Shown here piece by piece: positions 16,463-25,086 of a stretch of DNA of 64,000 nucleotides (its first letter is position 1; each line of letters begins with the position of its first letter). The stretch is from NCBI RefSeq assembly GCF_003665095.1, contig NZ_RCHV01000002.1:5956501-6020500 (forward strand), read 5' to 3'. A model generated the notes under the pieces. It saw nothing but the letters and a program-made list of their open reading frames with translations, made no database searches and was not told the origin of the DNA. This stretch comes from Streptomyces sp. Z26 (GTDB lineage: Bacteria; Actinomycetota; Actinomycetes; Streptomycetales; Streptomycetaceae). Both the position numbers and the translations under genes were made by a program.

Positions 16463-17340
16463 GTCTCTCCCAGCACTTGCTCGATGAAGGACCGCGACTC
16501 CCGTGGCGTGAGAGCCTGTGATCGGATGATTCCATACTGGCTTTCCAGGACCCGGGCGGATTTCGGGTCCGTGATCACCTTGCTGTAGATCAGCGCTTCG
16601 ACGCGTCCCACTGTGCTTCCGTCGTCCATCTTCAGAATCCGGAACGCTCCGGCGAGCCCGGCGTGCTCTTCGCGGGCTGTCGGCATCACCTGGATGTCTA
16701 CATGACGCAACCGACTGACCTCCAACAACCGTTCGAGTTGTCGTCGCATCACCATTGTGCCGCCGAGGGGCCGCCGTAGCGTCACCTCATCTTGGACAAA
16801 GGTGAGGGTGGGCTGCGGTTTGTGGTCGAAGATGTCCTGACGTGACAACCTTGCCCCTACGAAGCGGTCGATCTCGTCTTCTGTGTACGCCGGACGCCGG
16901 TTCATGTACAGGGCCCGCGCGTACTCCTCGGTCTGGAGCAGGCCGTGGATGACGGCGTTCGCGTACGCGCCCAACTCCACCGCGTCCGCCTCCAGTTTGG
17001 CCAAATCGCGGACCTTCTTCGGGTAGCGCGCCTCCGCCACGTCCTTCTTCAGCGCGGTCAGCGTCCCGCCCGTGTCCAGCGCCCGGTCGGTCGCCTCCAG
17101 GAACTCCGGTTGTGGGGCGCGGCGTCCGCGTTCCACGGAGGAGACCAGTTCGGCGCCGTAGCCGATGGCCGCGCCGAGTTCGGCCTGGGTGAGCCCCGCC
17201 CGTTCGCGGCACGCCTTGACCACGTGGCCCACCGCCCGTAGCACCGCCGCTGATTCGTCCTCCTCCTCGGACAGGCCGACCGCCTGCCCCGTGCTGTCCG
17301 CCGCCGCTGCCTGGTCCGTACGCGTACCGGAGACACCCAT
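16459..17340 (-). CDS. XRE family regulator with DUF5753 domain (WhiJ/Scr1-like)
   Basis: 293 aa from the ATG at 17340, nine bases behind GAGAGG; the frame is open further upstream but that part has no family resemblance. Residues 40-95 are a Cro/C1 HTH (ACRERAGLTQAELGAAIGYG, then SSVERGRRAPQPEFLEATDRAL). From about 110 to 285 runs the DUF5753 ligand/partner-sensing domain (EADAVELGAYANAVIHGLLQTEEYARAL, RLSRQDIF, TFVQDEVTLRRPLGG). Family knowledge: these regulators pair with DUF397 proteins in developmental control or as toxin-antitoxin-like systems. Here one regulator is followed by three DUF397 genes, and an ATP-binding protein gene of the type found at whiJ-like loci diverges from it. Confidence 0.92.
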   Translation of the reverse strand: MGVSGTRTDQAAAADSTGQAVGLSEEEDESAAVLRAVGHVVKACRERAGLTQAELGAAIGYGAELVSSVERGRRAPQPEFLEATDRALDTGGTLTALKKDVAEARYPKKVRDLAKLEADAVELGAYANAVIHGLLQTEEYARALYMNRRPAYTEDEIDRFVGARLSRQDIFDHKPQPTLTFVQDEVTLRRPLGGTMVMRRQLERLLEVSRLRHVDIQVMPTAREEHAGLAGAFRILKMDDGSTVGRVEALIYSKVITDPKSARVLESQYGIIRSQALTPRESRSFIEQVLGET

Positions 17341-17518
17341 GCCGTCCATCCTCTCGCCCGTGCCGTCGACTCCGCGGGTGCTGCCCGTGACCAACTCGCC
17401 CGCCGCGCGCAGGGTTACCCAGGCGGGGTCGTACACATCGGAGTCGGGCCCGTACAAGAAGGGCGCGTACGGGTGGAAGCGCTGTTCACGCCGAACACGC
17501 GCGACCACGCTGGGTCAC

Positions 17519-18043
17519 ATGAACGACGCCATCTCGCCACCCGCCGACCGCACCGTTCCGCCCATGGGGCCCGTCCTTCCCGCCCAAGTCGGCGTGATCG
17601 AACGCCACATGACGTTCCAACTGTCCGCGACCCGGCGCGGCGCGCGGCTCGCCCGGCTGCTGGCGGTGCAGCAACTCGACGTGTGGGGCTGGCCGTACGG
17701 GTCGGACGCCTCGTGCGCGCTCGCGCAGGTCGTGGCGGAGCTGGCGTCCAACGCGGTGCTGCACGGGCGCGTACCCGGGCGGGACTTCCGGATGCGGCTG
17801 ACACTCGCCCCCGTGTTCACCCTCCGTGTCGAACTGCTCGACGCCCGCGTGGGGGTGGCGCCTTGGCCGGATGCCGTACGTGCCGCCGCCGCCGGAACGT
17901 CGGAACGGTCCGACGCGGCGGACGTACCCGAGAACGGCCGAGGGCTGACGCTCGTCGCTGCCCTGGCGGACCGGTGGGGCGTCGTACGGCATCCGCACCC
18001 GTGCAAGACCGTGTGGGCGGAGTGGGACCTCGGCCGACGCTGA
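17519..18043 (+). CDS. ATP-binding protein, RsbW-like (HATPase_c_2)
   Basis: 174 aa from ATG at 17519. After about 30 residues comes a GHKL-type ATPase: the N-box is VVAELASNAVLHGRV, the G1 position is altered, and the G2-like segment is ENGRGLTLVAALADRWGV. Proteins of this size are anti-sigma-factor-like kinases or their degenerate relatives; one such gene accompanies many whiJ/abaA-type clusters in Streptomyces, which fits its divergence from the XRE-DUF397 module (178-bp shared upstream region). It may sequester a regulator rather than phosphorylate an anti-anti-sigma factor. No partner is encoded nearby. Confidence 0.85.
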   Translation: MNDAISPPADRTVPPMGPVLPAQVGVIERHMTFQLSATRRGARLARLLAVQQLDVWGWPYGSDASCALAQVVAELASNAVLHGRVPGRDFRMRLTLAPVFTLRVELLDARVGVAPWPDAVRAAAAGTSERSDAADVPENGRGLTLVAALADRWGVVRHPHPCKTVWAEWDLGRR

Positions 18044-18223
18044 GCCGTACGGGCGCGGCCCCGGCCCCCGGCCCCGGCCTCCGGCGCGTCCCCGCCCGCC
18101 GTCGCGCGTACGTGCCCGCTTCCGCCCGTTCCTCGCGCCAAGTCACCGTCGGGACAAGGGAAACCGCGACGCGTGACGGTGCGTCTAAAGTTGCTGTACT
18201 CATCAACAACTCCAGGGGGGCGG

Positions 18224-20284
18224 ATGCGCGACGACGGTACGGCCGGCAGTGGTCCGGACGACGGGCGGGAGACGGTGATCGCGGGCCGTTACAGACTGCT
18301 GCGCCAGCTGGGGCGCGGTGGGATGGGCGTGGTCTGGGAGGCGCTGGACACCAGCCTCGACCGGAAGGTGGCGGTCAAGGGGCTGCTGTACCCGGGTGCG
18401 GCGGGGCCCGAGGCGCAGGCGAACTGGGTGAGCCGGGCGCGGCGCGAGGCGCAGGCCATCGCCCGGATCGGGCACCAGAACGTGGTCGCCGTCCACGACG
18501 TGATCGAGGCGGGCAACCAGGTCTGGATCGTCATGGAGCTGCTCAACTCCCGTTCCCTGGCAGACCTGTTGCGCGAACAGCAGCAGCTCTCCGTACCGCA
18601 CGCGGCACGCATCGGGCTCCAGGTGCTGCGCGGGCTGGCGGCGGTGCACGAGTCGGGGGTGCTGCACCGCGACGTCAAGCCCCACAACATCCTCTTCCGG
18701 CCCGACGGGCGCGCGCTGCTGATGGACTTCGGCATCGCCACGTTCGAGGGCGCCGCACAGGTCACGCGGTCGCACGAGATCATCGGCACGCCGCAGTACC
18801 TCGCGCCGGAACTGCTCGGCCACACGCCCGCCGGTCCCCGTACGGCGTCCGCCGCGTCGGACCTGTGGGCGCTGGGCGTCACGCTGTACGAGATGGTGGA
18901 GGGCAGGCGCCCGTTCGACGGCGCCACCAGCTACGAGATCTTCATCGCCGTGTGCGAGTCCCCGGCGCCGCCCATGCGGTACGCGGGTCCGCTGGCCGAA
19001 CTCGTCGAGGCGCTGCTGAGGAAGGATCCCGGTCAGCGTCCGGACGCCGCCGAGGCGGACCGCATGCTGCTGGCGGTCACGGGCGAGTCGGCCGGGCTGG
19101 ACGGCGCGGCGGCGCGTCCGGCGGCACCCGCCGCGCCCGCGCCCGTACCCCCGCCCGTGCCCGCCGCGCCCGTCTGGCCGGAGCCGGAGCAGGCGGGGGC
19201 CGCGCAGCCGGAGCCGCCCACCCCGCCGACGACCCCGCCCGAGCCCACGCCGGGACCGGCGCCCACCCCGGAGCCGACGCCCGAACCGGCGGCCGCCGAG
19301 CCGACGCCCGCCCCCGCCCCCGTACCCACGCCGACACCCGCGCCCGCGCCCGGGTCGTCCGCCCCCGGGTCGCCCGCGCACGCGCGGCGGCGCGGGGTGA
19401 AGGCCACGGCGGTGGTGGTCGTCGCGGCGGTGCTCGCGGGCGCCGGATGGTTCGCCTGGGCGCAGCGCGACGACACCACGGAGGCCGCCGGTTCGGACGG
19501 CAGGGGAGCGGCGGAGACCCGTTTCGTCGACGACCACCCCGTGCTGCGGGTCGGCGTCAAGGAGGACCAGCCCGGCCTCAGCGTGAAGTCCGGTGACGAG
19601 TACGTCGGCTTCGAGCCCGACCTCGCCCGGGAGATCGCCCGCGAACTGGGCTACTCCCCGGACCAGGTGGTGTTCAGCCCCGTCACCTCGGGCAACCGCA
19701 GCGACCGGCTCGGCTCCCGGGTCGACCTCGTGCTGGCCTCGTACAGCATCAGCGAGGAGCGCGAGAAAACGGAGCAAGTGCGTTTCGCCGGGCCGTACTT
19801 CGAGGCGCTGCCGGGACTGCTGGTGCGCAAGAACCGCAAGTACGAGGATCTCGGCGACTTCCAGGACGACCGGACCGCGACGGTCTGCACCGCGCGCAAC
19901 TCCGTCTACGTACCGTGGCTGAAGGAGCAGGGCCTCGGCGACCGGATGGACCTGCGCGGCGGCTACGACGACTGCGTCACGGAGCTGCTGGACCCCGAGT
20001 CCGACGTGTACGGGGTGGCCACCGACGACGTCATCGTCGCCGGACTCGCGGACAAGTACTCCGCGAAGACCAAGGCGTTGAAGGGCCTCGGCGGCCTGGA
20101 GTCGTACGGCGCGGCGACCGCCGACGAGGAGCCGGGGCTGCACCGCGAGGTGTGCGCGGCCCTGGCGGAGGTGATGGCCAAGTCGGCGGACGGGAAGTCC
20201 CGTTGGGGCGAGCTGTACGCCCGCCACCTGGAACCGCTGATGCGGGAGCCCGCCCCCGACGAACCGGACCTCAGCTCCTGCTGA
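18224..20284 (+). CDS. Membrane Ser/Thr protein kinase fused to an extracytoplasmic solute-binding domain
   Basis: 686 aa from the ATG at 18224 behind a G-rich site. Residues 21-285 are a complete PknB-type kinase: glycine loop LGRGGMG, lysine K52 in VAVK, catalytic HRDVKPHN with D150, DFG with D168, and GTPQYLAPE. A Pro/Ala/Glu-rich linker (about 300-385) leads to one membrane helix (about 392-415), and residues 430-670 form an SBP_bac_3 domain, the fold of polar-amino-acid receptors (LRVGVKEDQPGLSV, GFEPDLAREIARELGY, DLVLASYSISEEREK). The topology places the kinase inside and the binding domain outside, so a small ligand could gate phosphorylation directly, as PASTA domains do in PknB. No ABC permease is adjacent. 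Ligand and substrates are unknown. Confidence 0.92.
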   Translation: MRDDGTAGSGPDDGRETVIAGRYRLLRQLGRGGMGVVWEALDTSLDRKVAVKGLLYPGAAGPEAQANWVSRARREAQAIARIGHQNVVAVHDVIEAGNQVWIVMELLNSRSLADLLREQQQLSVPHAARIGLQVLRGLAAVHESGVLHRDVKPHNILFRPDGRALLMDFGIATFEGAAQVTRSHEIIGTPQYLAPELLGHTPAGPRTASAASDLWALGVTLYEMVEGRRPFDGATSYEIFIAVCESPAPPMRYAGPLAELVEALLRKDPGQRPDAAEADRMLLAVTGESAGLDGAAARPAAPAAPAPVPPPVPAAPVWPEPEQAGAAQPEPPTPPTTPPEPTPGPAPTPEPTPEPAAAEPTPAPAPVPTPTPAPAPGSSAPGSPAHARRRGVKATAVVVVAAVLAGAGWFAWAQRDDTTEAAGSDGRGAAETRFVDDHPVLRVGVKEDQPGLSVKSGDEYVGFEPDLAREIARELGYSPDQVVFSPVTSGNRSDRLGSRVDLVLASYSISEEREKTEQVRFAGPYFEALPGLLVRKNRKYEDLGDFQDDRTATVCTARNSVYVPWLKEQGLGDRMDLRGGYDDCVTELLDPESDVYGVATDDVIVAGLADKYSAKTKALKGLGGLESYGAATADEEPGLHREVCAALAEVMAKSADGKSRWGELYARHLEPLMREPAPDEPDLSSC

Positions 20285-20303
20285 GGCCGCTTGGACGCGC
20301 GCC

Positions 20304-20338
20304 GTACGGGGGCGGGCCGGGGCGGCCCGCCCCCGTAC
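20304..20338. terminator. Bidirectional terminator hairpin
   Basis: GTACGGGGGCGGGCC and its exact complement form a 15-bp stem with a five-base loop between the convergent kinase and aldo/keto reductase genes, 20 bases and 7 bases from the respective stops. Confidence 0.78.
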
Positions 20339-20344
20339 CGGCGA

Positions 20345-21178
20345 TCAGAACTCCTCGTGCGCCACCGGGTCGCCGCCCATCCGCTCCGCCGGGCGGGCCG
20401 AGATCCGGGACAGTTCCTCGGCGGTCAGCTCGAAGCCGAAGAGGTCCAGGTTCGCCCGCTGCCGGTCCGTGTCACCGGACTTGGGGATCGGGACGGCGCC
20501 CAGCTGCGTGTGCCAGCGCAGCACGGCCTGCGCCGGGGTGACCCCGTGCGCCTCGGCGGCGGCCGTCACCGCCGGGTCGTCCAGCAGGCCGTTCGCGCCC
20601 CGGCCGAGCGGGCTCCAACTCTGCGTGACGATGCCCTTGTCGGCGTGGAAGGCGCGCAACTCGTCCTGCGGGAGGGCGGGATGAAGCTCGATCTGGTTCA
20701 CGGCGGGCAGCTCGCCGGTCTCCTCCTCCAGCCGATCGATGTGCTCGGCGGTGAAGTTGGAGACGCCGATGGAACGGACCAGGCCCTCGTCGCGCAGCCG
20801 CAGCATCGCCTTCCACGACTCCACGTAGCGGTCGATGCGGGGGAGCGGCCAGTGGATGAGGTACAGGTCGACGTAGTCCAGCCCCAGGTTCGTACGGGAC
20901 TCCTCGAACGACGCCAGGGTCTCCGCGTACCCGTGGTGGCGGCCGGGCAGCTTCGTCGTCACGCAGATCTCGCGGCGCGGCACGCCGCTGCGGCGGATGC
21001 CGCGGCCGGTGCCGGTCTCGTTGCGGTAGTTGAGGGCCGTGTCGACGAGCCGGTAGCCCGTCTCCAGGGCGCCCGCGACGGCCCGTTCGGCCTCGTCGTC
21101 GTCCATCGGCCAGGTGCCGAGCCCCACGGCGGGGAGCGTCCAGGTGTCGTTGAGCGGAAGTACCGGGGCCTGGATCAC
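20345..21178 (-). CDS. Aldo/keto reductase
   Basis: 277 aa from the GTG at 21178, nine bases behind GAGAGG; a longer frame upstream is Arg/Pro-rich noise. The AKR barrel is complete. The catalytic tetrad is visible as D and Y in LVDTALNYRNE, K in CVTTKLPG and H in LYLIHWPLP; the NADP-binding IPKSG segment is near the end. This is the 2,5-diketo-D-gluconate-reductase-like group of NADPH-dependent carbonyl reductases. It appears to be transcribed alone. Substrate unknown. Confidence 0.93.
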   Translation of the reverse strand: MIQAPVLPLNDTWTLPAVGLGTWPMDDDEAERAVAGALETGYRLVDTALNYRNETGTGRGIRRSGVPRREICVTTKLPGRHHGYAETLASFEESRTNLGLDYVDLYLIHWPLPRIDRYVESWKAMLRLRDEGLVRSIGVSNFTAEHIDRLEEETGELPAVNQIELHPALPQDELRAFHADKGIVTQSWSPLGRGANGLLDDPAVTAAAEAHGVTPAQAVLRWHTQLGAVPIPKSGDTDRQRANLDLFGFELTAEELSRISARPAERMGGDPVAHEEF

Positions 21179-21377
21179 GGTGGCTGACCTCTCTCGTCGT
21201 CGCGTCGCGCGTCCCGCGTACGGAGACGCGCGGGGCCGTACGGGCGGGTACCCGCCGTCCCACCCGCCCATCCTGCCCCGCCGCCGGTCGGCCGTCCCGC
21301 AGCGCGGCGGCACGTACGGGGTGTACGGGAGGTGCCGTGGGTGTGGCGGGGGCGGGGAGTCGTGCGGACGGGAACTA

Positions 21378-21399
21378 ACTTGCGCGCGTGTCAGCAAGT
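21378..21399. promoter_or_regulatory. Inverted repeat ahead of the alpha/beta hydrolase gene
   Basis: ACTTGC-(10 bases)-GCAAGT, extending imperfectly by two bases on each side. It sits 60 bases before the hydrolase ATG in a divergent intergenic region of 281 bp, the spacing of an operator near a promoter. The half site GCAAGTA also occurs in the dyad before the first tetR gene (13038-13052). Confidence 0.4.
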
Positions 21400-21459
21400 A
21401 TGTGACGCTCGGGGCTCCGGACCACAGGCGCCCCGACCGGGCGCCACCAAGGAGTCAGC

Positions 21460-22266
21460 ATGCCCCCGACCGACCCGCAGGCGACGGCGGAACGCACGCC
21501 CGCCGTCTTCGTCCACGGCAACCCCGAGACCACCGCCATCTGGGACCCGCTCCTCGCGGAGCTGGGCCGGGACGACGTCGTACGGCTCTCGCCGCCCGGC
21601 TTCGGCAGCCCCCTCCCGCCCGGCTTCGGCTCACGCGTGGAGGACTACCGGCAGTGGCTCGTCGCGGAGTTGGAGGCGATCGGCCGCCCCGTCGACCTCG
21701 TGGGACACGACTGGGGCGGCGGCCACGTCGTCAACGTCGCCATGACCCGGCCCGACCTGCTGCACAGCTGGGTCAGCGACGCCCTCGGGGTGTTCCACCC
21801 CGACTACGACTGGCACCACCTGGCGCAGGTGTGGCAGACCCCGGGCAAGGGCGAGGAGGCGGTGGCGGAGCAGTTCGGCAGTACCGGAGCCCTCCTGCGC
21901 ATCCTGCGCGACCGGGGCATCCCCGAGGAGACGGCCCGCCGGGTGGCCGAGGGGCTGGACGCGGACACGGGCCGCGCCGTCCTCGCCCTCTACCGTTCCG
22001 CCGCGCAGCCCGTCATGGCCCGCCTGGGGGAGGGCCTGGAGCGCGCGGCGCGTACGCCCGGCCTCGCCGTCGTCGCCACCGCCGACCGGGCGACGGCGAC
22101 GGAGGAGCAGCGTCGCCGCTCCGCGTCCCGCGCGGGGGCGGCCGTACACGTCCTGGACGGCCTCGGGCACTGGTGGATGGTGGAGGACCCGGGTGCGGGC
22201 GCGCGCATGCTGCGGGACTTCTGGGCCACCCTGCCCGCCGCCCCGGACCGCCCCGCCGCCGGGTGA
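21460..22266 (+). CDS. Alpha/beta-fold hydrolase, epoxide hydrolase/dehalogenase-like
   Basis: 268 aa; AAGGAG seven bases before the ATG. The oxyanion-hole motif HGNPET is at about 19-24. The nucleophile elbow is GHDWGG, so the nucleophile is Asp rather than Ser, as in epoxide hydrolases and haloalkane dehalogenases. The catalytic His lies in GLGHWWMVEDP near 235. Such enzymes hydrolyse an epoxide or C-halogen bond through a covalent ester. There is no neighbour that reveals the substrate; a dyad upstream suggests that expression is regulated by a ligand-sensing repressor. Confidence 0.88.
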   Translation: MPPTDPQATAERTPAVFVHGNPETTAIWDPLLAELGRDDVVRLSPPGFGSPLPPGFGSRVEDYRQWLVAELEAIGRPVDLVGHDWGGGHVVNVAMTRPDLLHSWVSDALGVFHPDYDWHHLAQVWQTPGKGEEAVAEQFGSTGALLRILRDRGIPEETARRVAEGLDADTGRAVLALYRSAAQPVMARLGEGLERAARTPGLAVVATADRATATEEQRRRSASRAGAAVHVLDGLGHWWMVEDPGAGARMLRDFWATLPAAPDRPAAG

Positions 22267-22300
22267 CGGTCCCGCCCGGCCGCGCGCGGACGGACGGGGG

Positions 22301-24988
22301 TCAGGTCTCGCGGAGGGTGGCGGTGAACGAGCGGCCGTACGCGTGACGGGTCGGGAAGCGCAGCAGCGTGCCGCCCGCCACCCGGCGGCAGCGCACGCCC
22401 GGATCGGCGGAGACCAGCGTGAGGCGGCGGCCCGCCAGCAGCACCGCGACGCGGTCGCGGCGCGTCGTCGGGTCGGCGGCGGCGACGGTGACGCGGTCTC
22501 CGCCGCCTCCGCCCCCACGCCCGCCCGCTTCCCGTACGAGCACCGACGCCGGGCCGTCCAGCCGCAGCCCGGCGACCCGGTGCCCGCCCGCCGCGAAGGA
22601 GTTGACGCCCGTCAGCCCCAGCCCGGAGTGGCGTACGGCCTGGAGGCGCGGCGAGTTGGCGAGCACCTCCAGCGGCCCCCGCCCGCCACGCCCGTCCCCG
22701 CCGGAGCCCCCGCCCCCGTACGCCCGCAGCGCCGCCTCCGTGGCGTGCGGCACCAGCGCGTACGCGTACGCCGCCGGGCGCGCGCCCGGCTCCTGCCGGA
22801 AGTGCGCGTCGAAGACCTGCCGGGTGACGGGGGTGTCCGGGTTGGCGGTACGGACGACGCGGCGGCTGCGCGTCACGGCCTCCAGGGTGACGGTCACGGG
22901 CGGGCACGTGCCGAGGCCGGTGGGTGGGGACGTGCGGCCGGTGACCGTACGGGCCGGTGCGGAGCCCAGGAACGCGTACCCGACGGCCGTGCCTCGCGTC
23001 GCGTTCGCGTACCGCAGCCAGCGCAGCCGCCCCGTACCCGTACCCGCCCAGTCGTCGCCGTCCGCCGTCGCGCCCGTCAGCTCCAGCCGGTCGCCGGGCG
23101 GCGCCGTACGGGCGTCCACGGTCGTCGTCACCGCGCGGCCCGCGAGGTCGCCGACGCCCGCCGCCAGCACCACGATCTCGTCGTCCAGCAGGAACCACGA
23201 CTTGGTCGCGGTCGCGTTCCGGTACACGGTGAAGTCCTCGGGCAGCAGGGCCCGTTCGGCGTACGCCACGTCGTCGGACTGCACCAACGCCGCCGTCCCG
23301 TACGCGCCGAGAACCGCCCCGCCGGAGTGCGCGGCGGTGCCGCGCGGGAAGTACACGTACGTGTTCTGGGACTCGGACGACGCGGTGAAGCCCAGCGGGT
23401 GGCCCGGGTTGTCGTAGTACGGCTTCCCGTACAGCTCCGGCACGCTCGACCGCCGCTCCACCGGCGCGGTGACGCCCGCGAGGCGGTACGGCGACACCGT
23501 CGCCAGGTGGTCGACGCCGTACGACGCGGACTGGTCCTGCCCCGCCAGGTAGAGGTGGTGGGCGCCGTCGCCCTGGAACCAGGGCAGCAGGTTCTCGCCG
23601 CTCATGTACTCGTACCTGCTGATCCGCTCCGAGCTGCGCGCCAGCGCGAACGCGTACCCGGGGCGGCGGTGCACGGTGCGGTCCATGGCGTTGAACGCGG
23701 TGCTGCGCGCGGGGGAGTTGAGGTCGGCGGCCGGTACGGAGTCGTCCGCGAGGACGTCGGCGTGACGCACGACGGTCAGCGGCGACGTGAACCTCGCGGG
23801 GTCCGGCGGCGCGTGCGACGCGGCGTGCAGGTGCCGGACGTAGCCGCGAAGCGCGGCGGCCCGCTCGCCCCGCGCGTACGCCGACAGGTCGGTGACGGCC
23901 TCCGCGACGGTCGCGGTGTCCGCGTAGCCGTCCGCCTCGCGGGAGACCGCGCGGCCCTTCACCGCCTCCATCATCCAGCCCTCGAACACCAGCGGCGCGA
24001 ACCCGTCCGCCACCCACCGGTGGACGACCGGCACGAGCGCGTCCGTGTCGGCGTACCCCGTGCCGTCCAGCACCTTGAGCGTCAGCACGGCGCGGGTCAG
24101 CAGCGCCCGCCCGTACGACCCGGTGTACGCCACCGACGCGTGCTGGAGGAACGAGCCGTCCGCGTAGTGGCCGTCCGTCACCCCGTGCCGCGGGGCGTAC
24201 GGGTCGACGGTCGCGTACACCGTCAGCTGGTCCTCCAGCGCCTTCCGGATACGGGCGTCGCCGTCCGTACCGCCGAGCAACGCGCCCTGGAGCATGCGGT
24301 TCGCGGTGATGTCCGCGAGGTTCGCGCCGGTGTGGAAGCGGGAGTCGAGATCGACGTCGCCGTCCTTGCCGTTGCGCAGGTACGCGTCCATCGACGCCAG
24401 GTACGCACGGGTCAACTCCGGGCGCTGGTCCGCGAGTTCGTCCGCGAGCAGCAGCAGGGTGGCGGTCGCGGACGTGGAGATGCCGATCTCCCAGTGGAAC
24501 CAGTTGCCGTAGTAGCCGCCCGCCTGGTCGCCGTACCAGCGTTCGTGGAGCAGCGCCAGCGCGTCCACCACCCGCGCCCGTACCGCGTCGCCGTCCGGAT
24601 GGCCGGGCAGCGGGCCGAGGCCGGGCGTACGGGTCGCGAGCGCGATCTCGTACAGCCGTCGGAAGGTGGTGTTCAGCGCCGCGTCGTCGGTGCCCAGCGG
24701 CAGCCCCGCGAACACCCCGTCCGCGCTCGCCGCGCCCATGTCGGCCGCGTCCATGTCGGCCAGGTGCGCGACGGCCGCCCGCGACACGGCGGCCAGCTTC
24801 GGGCCGGTCTCCGGACGGGAGTTGGAGGCGGCGGTCCCGGCGAGCACGTCCACGGCGTTCGCCAGCAGCCGCCCGTACGCGCCCGGCTCCGGCGGCCCGC
24901 CCGCCGCGGCGGCACCGGCGTGCGGCAGGACCGCCGTCAGCCCGGCGGCGGACAGGAGGGACAGCACGTGCCTGCGGGTGTGCTCCAC
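22301..24988 (-). CDS. Secreted polysaccharide lyase family 8 (hyaluronate/chondroitin/xanthan lyase type)
   Basis: 895 aa from a GTG five bases behind GGAGG. A Tat/Sec-like signal peptide opens the protein (RRHVLSLLSAAGLTAVL, cleavage near AAAA). The alpha/alpha-toroid catalytic domain (about 40-370) contains the PL8 active-site elements: Asn in GNWFHWEIG, His in SFLQHASVAYTGSYG with its Tyr, and Arg in SRYEYMSGEN. The central beta-supersandwich follows (about 380-640), then a C-terminal beta domain, interrupted by a Gly-rich loop (about 750-770). The enzyme cleaves acidic polysaccharide by beta-elimination outside the cell. Which polymer it prefers (hyaluronan, chondroitin, xanthan) cannot be decided by eye. 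It lies 98 bp behind an erythromycin-esterase-like gene on the same strand. Confidence 0.92.
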   Translation of the reverse strand: MEHTRRHVLSLLSAAGLTAVLPHAGAAAAGGPPEPGAYGRLLANAVDVLAGTAASNSRPETGPKLAAVSRAAVAHLADMDAADMGAASADGVFAGLPLGTDDAALNTTFRRLYEIALATRTPGLGPLPGHPDGDAVRARVVDALALLHERWYGDQAGGYYGNWFHWEIGISTSATATLLLLADELADQRPELTRAYLASMDAYLRNGKDGDVDLDSRFHTGANLADITANRMLQGALLGGTDGDARIRKALEDQLTVYATVDPYAPRHGVTDGHYADGSFLQHASVAYTGSYGRALLTRAVLTLKVLDGTGYADTDALVPVVHRWVADGFAPLVFEGWMMEAVKGRAVSREADGYADTATVAEAVTDLSAYARGERAAALRGYVRHLHAASHAPPDPARFTSPLTVVRHADVLADDSVPAADLNSPARSTAFNAMDRTVHRRPGYAFALARSSERISRYEYMSGENLLPWFQGDGAHHLYLAGQDQSASYGVDHLATVSPYRLAGVTAPVERRSSVPELYGKPYYDNPGHPLGFTASSESQNTYVYFPRGTAAHSGGAVLGAYGTAALVQSDDVAYAERALLPEDFTVYRNATATKSWFLLDDEIVVLAAGVGDLAGRAVTTTVDARTAPPGDRLELTGATADGDDWAGTGTGRLRWLRYANATRGTAVGYAFLGSAPARTVTGRTSPPTGLGTCPPVTVTLEAVTRSRRVVRTANPDTPVTRQVFDAHFRQEPGARPAAYAYALVPHATEAALRAYGGGGSGGDGRGGRGPLEVLANSPRLQAVRHSGLGLTGVNSFAAGGHRVAGLRLDGPASVLVREAGGRGGGGGGDRVTVAAADPTTRRDRVAVLLAGRRLTLVSADPGVRCRRVAGGTLLRFPTRHAYGRSFTATLRET

Positions 24989-25086
24989 GGTGGCCTCCGG
25001 GACGCGGGCGCCGCCGCCCACCGCGCGCGGACGGTCGCGGGCGCGCGAGGCGGGCGGTTCGTCGGAAACGGCAGTCGCCAGCAGTG

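Noticed and set aside
17341..17508. 56-residue N-terminal extension of the XRE regulator
   Set aside because: The downstream ATG at 17340 has a GAGAGG site and the HTH begins at the usual distance; the extension would run into the divergent promoter region.
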